Positions 60,301 through 64,000 of a DNA stretch of 64,000 nucleotides are shown piece by piece. The position numbers were made by a program, and so were the translations under genes. The notes below the pieces were generated by a model. That model was not told the origin of the DNA and made no database searches. It saw nothing but the letters and a program-made list of their open reading frames with translations. Every line of letters begins with the position of its first letter. The stretch's first letter is position 1. This stretch comes from Treponema sp. (GTDB taxonomy: Bacteria > Spirochaetota > Spirochaetia > Treponematales > Treponemataceae): the NCBI GenBank assembly GCA_017645785.1, contig JAGCNW010000010.1:1-64000 (forward strand), read 5' to 3'.

Positions 60301-60409
60301 AAAATTCTTCGCGCTCACCACCGAAGTTGACTTGGGCTTTACCTGCGCCTTTAACGACATCTGCACTTTGACCGCGACCTTCAGTCTGGGCGGAAAGCTC
60401 AACTTCTAA
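54350..60409 (+). CDS. dinB: DNA polymerase IV in frame with a giant outer-membrane protein
   Basis: One open frame of 2019 codons. Residues 1-395 are a complete Y-family polymerase: FHVDLDAFFASVEQ (metal Asp13) and SIDEAFLDMTG (Asp109, Glu110), thumb and little-finger regions, ending like normal DinB at IHKARLL. From residue 398 a typical signal peptide appears (RESHKAKG then LALVLALLSLLCLHPAKA), followed by about 1600 residues of beta-rich sequence ending in FSLGGKLNF with a C-terminal Phe, as in outer-membrane barrels. A TTG at 55541-55543 is a possible separate start, but only AAAGG lies before it. Either the two genes have fused or the second starts internally. The polymerase start is supported by AAGGACGG. 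Confidence 0.8.
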   Translation: MEFNGKKCFFHVDLDAFFASVEQLVHPEWRGKPVIVGGLPGDRRSVVSTASYEARKFGVHSAMPLARAVELCPDGIYTRGNYSLYSEYSEKIMSIFGEFSPDVKQISIDEAFLDMTGTERLFGDAIECAKKLKQSVYEKTGLTVSVGIATTNYIAKISSGLKKPDGLYAVLPGKEEDFMLSLPLEKVWGIGSKTLERLRAAGFNSTEDIHKHSEKLLSSVFGDATASFLYNVVRGIEPPGFLSEAKSHSAGIESTYEYDLTEWNQIERALLSLSEQLMFRLLRDNLTGKTVAIKIRYDDFTTVSAQSSSPQNVTSVEDLFSRAVAIFRNKYQAGRGIRLLGITINNTSDADSEKQNELFDFGEKKRKAIEKTILKIEQKNPGLEIHKARLLSKDTKALRESHKAKGLALVLALLSLLCLHPAKAYCDDTKTIDASGSGPMVVGKDLPPETLPKGTKFLDWNIRDNSVEFIAQGYWDAKLKETLTATFGWGNDFSISFGTPVFVQQVDMTLWFTVNRHWYLEAAFADEFNKNTFAAGYMNGEGYFKEMRVANRKVVFPSSYSVDDVSRGIGGGENQAPGASVKFADPDGKWTLDAALRYDMLSSRDKTYYGKNSVNETNRAKSAYMTGRMFVFPSFEVTAAIQDVYVESYDGAYKDSCGRKYKKLSTSDFLVVPSRKMLVLSASAGAARKNGALPAVAVSFNSAAAIATCFSQLGNFGTNTSAGVGSGFLGNTQRAFGLKDTATEPELCPNVASFSYCGKSGQNPIPDPTGAAPASIDSCGFFGSLDNKTVLFAQHPAGFSPFTVCFRYDLGVNSIDELLVVHAESGNSEQRYAAIQADDDLALSSEDFFGEKRYYADLYDTTVKKTDYGEAAIRYPFCASSPGTYLGYSDTDDLLLRARNYTPVKRFDIGTDAVSGTVIVYKNGAIDSGAKYNPETGEVTLSSSVGMSDKIYIVWFEDSKSFDAGSIAGAAGFNYNFTENLSGDASLATRWTLSPTTQYAEANKSYFGYATLASRVQYKDENWLARNTISGTVENKNTTGYYKLLSFDDSAATTTYNAQNAAKNLPKNFAPRLNPRPSESASSAVELEIAKNCSTAAQSGSSDAAITGYKIPVRWNWTGIIGEWASNAITLGTVAIPSASTFSCALQTPAPISGDIYLQLGVSDDDSFESEAVGSIPTWKISDSTAADVIAPFNTNNTGWQIIKIALKDTDRVQCAKNKNARIVVVNKNGAKGSGTIYFGPYEVGSQGVYTIQDDAFMVTAMQTRVANPGASRFNKSMNYAQEVSWSSIAADVPDNPNIVLYKYFKESDHSDYNEINMYFNVDYYNAQAAVPASDENGLSFLLDTDAPSAGSVGKIAVYARLCKSALDRCSGPGWRLLTIDKAEKKIKIDGLPLSPGEFILMVNNSVIPSRAKIEFSTLGKNAWHKSGTFRVDEIFFSQTTPHFIAQDKNSVDWKNDGVLVESKNGNPIISDVKLHAASQENLTFYTEKHRNAKGDISADASASATITKIALSASAARAADASSAITNASHSIRSASPLLKTISFDEEYTFDRDSKSAVKENSLSLDFNSLGAPLTLRGAAKTDSSQWSLNTKNELAAGTRLGSSNLGYSLNISTEASQKLLKSSGEILSTDNYFATWLSATQKEFSFGDAAASKRKVGAKIENTIYLPWASLTPQINYSTEENYSAATNYYYTDKNAFTFAFPFKLGKNSFSVSWKKSSGGVEATTVGGSYSEDIWQLAKTYSQRKHFFAAPPIYDLISWDLANSVHQKTEGLAQKDSLQSEFYTSEYDFTFSRPLYADKRDFFIPANVSFAFARDIRAAQTLSDTNQAKLKLGWTAFNIFGKDGSIPIASWFEQDEYLSSFTATVKIPRDNPSDITQVYTTYLQANFYLQKDNVLKTGAEFSFQDLNNYSIKGTIAWKRLGKTSPISALARVMFKRLREQEIPIIRSDSINCSWRSASSLNSSKTKKTHSYEYIHSADFQFAKFFALTTEVDLGFTCAFNDICTLTATFSLGGKLNF
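55541..60409 (+). CDS. Possible separate gene: giant outer-membrane beta-rich protein
   Basis: Alternative reading of the C-terminal 1622 codons of the dinB frame, starting at TTG with a signal peptide. The mature N-terminus carries TKTIDASGSGPMVVG, and NSVEFIAQGYWDAKLKETL and GNDFSISFGTPVFVQQVDM repeat strand-turn patterns. Many domains look like surface-protein beta-sandwiches, and the last ~300 residues look like a barrel with a terminal Phe. Large size and context recall SprA-like export proteins, but this is a weak resemblance. Function unknown. Confidence 0.5.
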   Translation: MRESHKAKGLALVLALLSLLCLHPAKAYCDDTKTIDASGSGPMVVGKDLPPETLPKGTKFLDWNIRDNSVEFIAQGYWDAKLKETLTATFGWGNDFSISFGTPVFVQQVDMTLWFTVNRHWYLEAAFADEFNKNTFAAGYMNGEGYFKEMRVANRKVVFPSSYSVDDVSRGIGGGENQAPGASVKFADPDGKWTLDAALRYDMLSSRDKTYYGKNSVNETNRAKSAYMTGRMFVFPSFEVTAAIQDVYVESYDGAYKDSCGRKYKKLSTSDFLVVPSRKMLVLSASAGAARKNGALPAVAVSFNSAAAIATCFSQLGNFGTNTSAGVGSGFLGNTQRAFGLKDTATEPELCPNVASFSYCGKSGQNPIPDPTGAAPASIDSCGFFGSLDNKTVLFAQHPAGFSPFTVCFRYDLGVNSIDELLVVHAESGNSEQRYAAIQADDDLALSSEDFFGEKRYYADLYDTTVKKTDYGEAAIRYPFCASSPGTYLGYSDTDDLLLRARNYTPVKRFDIGTDAVSGTVIVYKNGAIDSGAKYNPETGEVTLSSSVGMSDKIYIVWFEDSKSFDAGSIAGAAGFNYNFTENLSGDASLATRWTLSPTTQYAEANKSYFGYATLASRVQYKDENWLARNTISGTVENKNTTGYYKLLSFDDSAATTTYNAQNAAKNLPKNFAPRLNPRPSESASSAVELEIAKNCSTAAQSGSSDAAITGYKIPVRWNWTGIIGEWASNAITLGTVAIPSASTFSCALQTPAPISGDIYLQLGVSDDDSFESEAVGSIPTWKISDSTAADVIAPFNTNNTGWQIIKIALKDTDRVQCAKNKNARIVVVNKNGAKGSGTIYFGPYEVGSQGVYTIQDDAFMVTAMQTRVANPGASRFNKSMNYAQEVSWSSIAADVPDNPNIVLYKYFKESDHSDYNEINMYFNVDYYNAQAAVPASDENGLSFLLDTDAPSAGSVGKIAVYARLCKSALDRCSGPGWRLLTIDKAEKKIKIDGLPLSPGEFILMVNNSVIPSRAKIEFSTLGKNAWHKSGTFRVDEIFFSQTTPHFIAQDKNSVDWKNDGVLVESKNGNPIISDVKLHAASQENLTFYTEKHRNAKGDISADASASATITKIALSASAARAADASSAITNASHSIRSASPLLKTISFDEEYTFDRDSKSAVKENSLSLDFNSLGAPLTLRGAAKTDSSQWSLNTKNELAAGTRLGSSNLGYSLNISTEASQKLLKSSGEILSTDNYFATWLSATQKEFSFGDAAASKRKVGAKIENTIYLPWASLTPQINYSTEENYSAATNYYYTDKNAFTFAFPFKLGKNSFSVSWKKSSGGVEATTVGGSYSEDIWQLAKTYSQRKHFFAAPPIYDLISWDLANSVHQKTEGLAQKDSLQSEFYTSEYDFTFSRPLYADKRDFFIPANVSFAFARDIRAAQTLSDTNQAKLKLGWTAFNIFGKDGSIPIASWFEQDEYLSSFTATVKIPRDNPSDITQVYTTYLQANFYLQKDNVLKTGAEFSFQDLNNYSIKGTIAWKRLGKTSPISALARVMFKRLREQEIPIIRSDSINCSWRSASSLNSSKTKKTHSYEYIHSADFQFAKFFALTTEVDLGFTCAFNDICTLTATFSLGGKLNF

Positions 60410-60422
60410 AGCGCGGCTAAGT

Positions 60423-62507
60423 TTACTGGAGCGGAGAGAAATAGCCTGTTTCGTCGCGGCCGCTTCTGTTCATGATGTATGTCTCGACCTCAAGGGGCAA
60501 GTAGGCGCGGCCCATGTCTGTTTGCAAAACCGACTCAAAGCTAAACTGGTACAAGCCGTTGGGAACGTCAAGCAAGTCCTGCACGATGGAACCCAAGCCT
60601 TCGGGCCTGTAAACATAATATTGCTTTCCGTATGAGTTTTTGTAAATGTAGTCCAATTCTTCATCAAGGGCGCCTTGCCTTAACGTGATTACGCTAAAGG
60701 CCACGCAGTTGTTGTCCATAAAGGCCGTAAGGTCTGTCAAACCGTAGCGGTCAAATGAATTTTGCGGCATGAGTCCGTCCGTAATGTAAATTACGGCGCG
60801 CTTGGGCTCGGCGTTGATCAAGCCGTTAACCGCCATTCTCAAGGCCAAGTCAAAGGCGCAAGAATCGCTTCTGGGACTCTTTAACGCGGACTCGGAGAAT
60901 TTAAGCAAACCCTTGGGGTCGCCTGTGTATTCCGTTACTGGAATGGCGCCGCTTGAAATCAAAGTGATTTTTCCGACGCCTTGCATTGCTGTCGCGATGT
61001 CCCTAACCGCTTGGTCAAGGGCGGAATTGTATTCGCTTGGCATGCTGCGGTCTACCACAATCGCTATGTCCTCGTTTTTGTTTGAGGAGGCGGCGCCTTC
61101 AAAGCGCAGCTTAGCGACAGGCCGCTTTCCTTCGCTTATGTAAAAGTTTTCCGCGCGCAAGCCTACAACCGGCTGGCGCCTTCTGTTTTGGACGCGAACG
61201 TTCATCGTGACTTTAGGAAAGCGCTCGGCGTCGACTCTTTCTATTTCTACAAAAAGGCCGCCCAACAATTCTGTCATGTTGGACAAAATGCAAATCTCGT
61301 TGTTCTTAAAGTCCGCGGCCAAAATGTTTCCGTTTTGGTCTGGCGTGGCGTATGTTATGCGGGCCGGAGCGTTTCCTGTAAAGGCGTTTTCGTAAACGGC
61401 TCCCGTTCCCAAATCAATTGTAAAGACCCTGTTTCTGTCGCTTACGATAAGCGCGTCGCCAGCGCCTGTAAACTTCATCGCTTCGGGGAAGGCGAACGTT
61501 TTTTCTTGAACCAAAACGTCAACATAGTTTCCGCTCAAGTCAAACTCATAGACGGCGCCCAAAACTCCGTCGGCTACAAAAACTCTTTGTCCGTCAATCG
61601 CAATTCCGGTCGGGCCTTTCAAGCCCCCAAACGAATAGTCTTTTTTTCCAAACGAAAAGAGGCCGTTTCCGTCTTTGTCAAAAACAGAGACGCGGGCGTT
61701 TCCAAAGTCGGTGACGTAAATGTTTCCCAAATAATCTTGGGCCATATATTGCGGGCCGACCAACTCGCCGACTCCCCTGCCTTTTTTTCCGATGTACTTT
61801 TCAAAAAATCCGTTTTCGCTCAAGACGCTAATTCTGTCGCCCGCGCTTTCGCTTACCAAAAGCTTTCCGTCTTGCGACCTGATTATGTCCACGGGCCTGT
61901 CAAAGCCGTTCAAGGGACCGGTGACACGGCGAACGACGTTTCCGTTTATGTCAAGCAAGACCAATTCGTTGGAACCGTAGGCGCAAACCCAAATCGTTCC
62001 GTCAGTGTTGGCCAAAAGAGAAATCGGCTGGCTGAAAATTTGGAAGGTCGATCCGTTGATGGTATTGATTCCGCTAAAGGTTCCCGTCTCTGTGTACCTC
62101 AAGCTTTGTTCTACCGAAGCGTTCACGCGCCTTTCGCGCACAACCTCGATTTTGTTTTCCAAAAGAATTCCGCCGTAGCCCGACTCAAGCGCGAACTGCC
62201 ATTGCTCAAGCGCGGTGCCTTCCATTCCGGCGCGGTAATAGGACTTTCCCAACCAGTCCAAAATCAATTTTTCGTCGGGCAAATAAGAAAGCGCTTTTTC
62301 AAACTGAATGATCGCGTCGTTAAAAAAGCCCCTGTAGTAGGACTGGACTCCCCGCCTAAATTCTTCTTCCGCAAATCCTGCCTCGACGCTTCTCTGCAAT
62401 CCGGAGACGTTCCCCGCGTCGTCAAAAAGATGCTCGGCCAACTTTTGCGAAAAGCCCGCGGAAGCGAAGATAAAAATTACTGTTAAAAAAGATAATAGTT
62501 TTTTCAT
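60423..62507 (-). CDS. Exported TPR/NHL-propeller/vWA protein
   Basis: 694 residues with a signal peptide (LLSFLTVIFIFASAGFS). TPR-like helices lie at 40-115. Six NHL-type repeats follow (about 150-410), such as FDRPVDIIRSQDGKLLVSES and GGLKGPTGIAIDGQRVFVAD. A vWA domain spans about 465-660; its metal site reads DRSMP instead of the usual DxSxS. Probably a periplasmic or surface scaffold. The start overlaps the upstream TPR gene as ATGA, and the gene converges on the giant outer-membrane protein. Confidence 0.8.
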   Translation of the reverse strand: MKKLLSFLTVIFIFASAGFSQKLAEHLFDDAGNVSGLQRSVEAGFAEEEFRRGVQSYYRGFFNDAIIQFEKALSYLPDEKLILDWLGKSYYRAGMEGTALEQWQFALESGYGGILLENKIEVVRERRVNASVEQSLRYTETGTFSGINTINGSTFQIFSQPISLLANTDGTIWVCAYGSNELVLLDINGNVVRRVTGPLNGFDRPVDIIRSQDGKLLVSESAGDRISVLSENGFFEKYIGKKGRGVGELVGPQYMAQDYLGNIYVTDFGNARVSVFDKDGNGLFSFGKKDYSFGGLKGPTGIAIDGQRVFVADGVLGAVYEFDLSGNYVDVLVQEKTFAFPEAMKFTGAGDALIVSDRNRVFTIDLGTGAVYENAFTGNAPARITYATPDQNGNILAADFKNNEICILSNMTELLGGLFVEIERVDAERFPKVTMNVRVQNRRRQPVVGLRAENFYISEGKRPVAKLRFEGAASSNKNEDIAIVVDRSMPSEYNSALDQAVRDIATAMQGVGKITLISSGAIPVTEYTGDPKGLLKFSESALKSPRSDSCAFDLALRMAVNGLINAEPKRAVIYITDGLMPQNSFDRYGLTDLTAFMDNNCVAFSVITLRQGALDEELDYIYKNSYGKQYYVYRPEGLGSIVQDLLDVPNGLYQFSFESVLQTDMGRAYLPLEVETYIMNRSGRDETGYFSPLQ

Positions 62508-63190
62508 CTGTGGTCAGCCCTCGCATTCGCCAATGTGTTAAGGTGCTTTTGTATCTCAACGTTTTCGGGAAGCTTCTCTTCCGCTTGCTTTAAATATTTT
62601 CCAGCCTCTTCCAAAAGGCCAAGCTTGTAGTAAACCCAGCCCAATGAATCAAGGCAAGCGGGATTTTGCGGAGAGTTGTCTACGGCCTTTTTGCAATAGC
62701 CCAAGGCTCGCGTCAACTCGCGGCCCTCTTCCGCCAAAACATAGCCCATGCCGTTAAGCGCGGTTACATTGTCCGCGTCCTTTTCAAGCGAGCGTTCGTA
62801 GTATTCAAGGCATTTGTCTATGTCGCGGTTTTCCCAAGAAATGAAGGCAAGCGAGGCCAATACGTCGGCGCTCTTGTAGCCGGTTTCCAAAAGTTTGTTG
62901 AGCTCAAAGTCGGCGAGGCGCTTGCGGCCGCTCTTTACGTAAATGATTGCCAAAAGGTATCTGCACTGCAAAACGCGCTGGTAGTCTTTTCCGCCGGTTA
63001 CGACTTGTTCGATGTACATGAGGGCGTCGTCGTATTTTCCAAGACGAGCGTAGCACAAGCCTATGTAGTAGGCCAACTCAAAATTGTCGGCTCCGCTGTC
63101 GTCGGGCAGCGCCAAAAAGAAGGCAAGCGCGTCCGCGAATTTCTTTTGAACGTATAGACTGATTCCGTCTGAAAGAACTGAATTTTCCAT
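62504..63190 (-). CDS. TPR protein
   Basis: 228 residues from MENSVLSDGISLYVQKK, with GGGAGGAATTA upstream; a longer frame lacks support. It consists of about six tetratricopeptide repeats (ELAYYIGLCYARLGKYDDAL, ALNGMGYVLAEEGRELTRAL, CLDSLGWVYYKLGLLEEAG). No signal peptide is seen, so it is cytoplasmic. It follows surE by 34 bp and is coupled to the NHL/vWA gene. It probably serves as a protein-protein scaffold; partner unknown. Confidence 0.85.
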   Translation of the reverse strand: MENSVLSDGISLYVQKKFADALAFFLALPDDSGADNFELAYYIGLCYARLGKYDDALMYIEQVVTGGKDYQRVLQCRYLLAIIYVKSGRKRLADFELNKLLETGYKSADVLASLAFISWENRDIDKCLEYYERSLEKDADNVTALNGMGYVLAEEGRELTRALGYCKKAVDNSPQNPACLDSLGWVYYKLGLLEEAGKYLKQAEEKLPENVEIQKHLNTLANARADHR

Positions 63191-63224
63191 TAATTCCTCC
63201 CGCCCATATTCACCCACCAATAGT

Positions 63225-64000
63225 TTACACCTTAAATTCAATTCCGTCTAGTGTCGGAACGGCCGACGGCTCCGCGCAAACCCTGGTGACAGCCGCAAAG
63301 CCTTCCACGCACGCGTCATAGTCGGAATACTCCCTGGCGGCGCTGTGAACCCGTCCGCCCAAAAAAGTCCGCTCGTAAAGGCCGCCGCCCAAATCTTTTA
63401 AGACAACCTTGTCGTCTATGTATTCCCTAAAGGAGACGCCGCAAAAGCGTCCGCCCTTGTAGGCCTTGTCTTGCGCCATTCCGTTGACGTTGACAAAGGC
63501 GCATCGCTCTTGGGGCATTTTGCCCTTTGGCGCGACGGCGGCCAGCTTGGCCAAGGCCTTTAAATTTTTGGCCGCAAAATCCGCCATGGCGTTGTAGTCG
63601 TTTTCGCTTTCGCTTCCGACAATTTCGTCGCCGGGCCACATCACGCTCAGCGCGACGCTTGGGATTCCCATCAAAACGCCTTGCCTTGCCGCTCCGCAAG
63701 TTCCTGAATACAAAATGTCAAGGCCAATGTTGGGCCCGCGGTTTATGCCAGACAATATCATGTCCGGCTTTTCAAAGACCTTTCCGTGAATGGCTGTCAT
63801 GACGCAATCGGCGGGAGAGCCTTCGCAAGCCCACAAGCCTTCGTCAAGCTCGCGGACTTTCATTCCCTTTCCCATGTGAATGCTCTGGCTCGTTCCGCTT
63901 TGGTTGGTGGCGGGCGCCATCATGAAAACCTCGTGGTTGTCGTCCAACAAGCGCTCGCGCAAAACATTTATTCCAGGAGCGTCGTATCCGTCGTCATTGG
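63225..64000 (-). CDS. surE: 5'/3'-nucleotidase SurE (5' end outside window)
   Basis: The reading frame runs off the window at 64000. The first visible residues are NDDGYDAPGINVLRERLLDD, which is the SurE N-terminal metal-binding motif (Asp-Asp), so only about six codons are missing. SGTSQSIHMGKG, LSGINRGPNIGLDILYSGTC and GIPSVALS are further family motifs. SurE dephosphorylates nucleoside monophosphates and short polyphosphates. An in-frame TTG at 63962 is internal and not the true start. Confidence 0.93.
   Translation of the reverse strand, partial: NDDGYDAPGINVLRERLLDDNHEVFMMAPATNQSGTSQSIHMGKGMKVRELDEGLWACEGSPADCVMTAIHGKVFEKPDMILSGINRGPNIGLDILYSGTCGAARQGVLMGIPSVALSVMWPGDEIVGSESENDYNAMADFAAKNLKALAKLAAVAPKGKMPQERCAFVNVNGMAQDKAYKGGRFCGVSFREYIDDKVVLKDLGGGLYERTFLGGRVHSAAREYSDYDACVEGFAAVTRVCAEPSAVPTLDGIEFKV

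Noticed and set aside
61188-62486. Long plus-strand open frame opposite the NHL/vWA gene
   Set aside because: A shadow of a gene with clear domains; no start signal.

Overview
This window looks like chromosomal DNA of a spirochaete, most likely a Treponema of moderate GC content. The evidence is a P83/100-family antigen, the gene order mreB-mreC-mreD-mrdA-rodA next to rpoD-dnaG, rpsF-ssb-rpsR-rplI-dnaB, an Rnf-type operon beside a GH57-like gene, and outer-membrane proteins ending in Phe. No rRNA, CRISPR array, prophage or complete insertion sequence was seen.

Layout. 1-6.7 kb (minus): cell-shape and elongasome genes rodA, mrdA, mreD (broken by a frameshift), mreC, mreB and a TPR membrane protein. 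6.75-7.17 kb: RNase P RNA. 7.2-14.5 kb (minus): zinc-ribbon coiled-coil protein, rpoD, dnaG, mltG, a small protein, a metallo-hydrolase, a YkgJ protein, then tRNA-Tyr and tRNA-Thr. 14.7-23.1 kb (minus): probably one operon running from a divergent PAP2 membrane protein through an unknown membrane protein and rnfC-D-G-E-A-B to a GH57-like protein. 23.1-31.9 kb (mostly plus): pseudouridine synthase, P-loop/Asp23 protein, pcnB, alpha/beta hydrolase (minus), RNA uracil methyltransferase, beta-propeller protein, P83/100. 32-35.2 kb (minus): dnaB, rplI, rpsR, ssb, rpsF. 35.4-39.4 kb: ankyrin protein and rsmD, then a convergent acyl-CoA ligase. 39.5-42.4 kb is accessory: three Rpn/PD-(D/E)XK transposase-like copies (two decayed) with long direct repeats. 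42.5-48.2 kb (minus): a cassette of secreted proteins (small periplasmic protein, beta-barrel, FecR protein, 1080-residue lipoprotein). 48.3-64 kb: an amber-interrupted pseudouridine synthase, a transglutaminase-like protein, a PTS EIIA-like regulator, a 240-bp palindromic intergenic element, a small zinc ribbon, plsC, an unknown membrane protein, a dinB reading frame continuous with a giant outer-membrane protein, an NHL/vWA protein, a TPR protein and partial surE.

Most notable. (1) Several genes have a good sigma70 promoter whose -10 box lies only 6-9 nt before the start codon, with no Shine-Dalgarno sequence. Two cases are back-to-back divergent pairs. This points to leaderless transcription and moves several gene starts. 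(2) The Rnf-like operon appears to lack the cysteines for the membrane [2Fe-2S] centre in both RnfA and RnfE, the FMN-acceptor Thr in RnfD and the N-terminal Fe-S domain of RnfB, so it may be a rewired complex. (3) DNA polymerase IV is in one uninterrupted 2019-codon frame with a signal-peptide-bearing outer-membrane protein. (4) mreD and an RluA-type gene are each broken by one small lesion. (5) The giant lipoprotein changes base composition abruptly in mid-gene. (6) Four copies of a TGTCAT-hairpin-ATCTTT element sit only between convergent genes.
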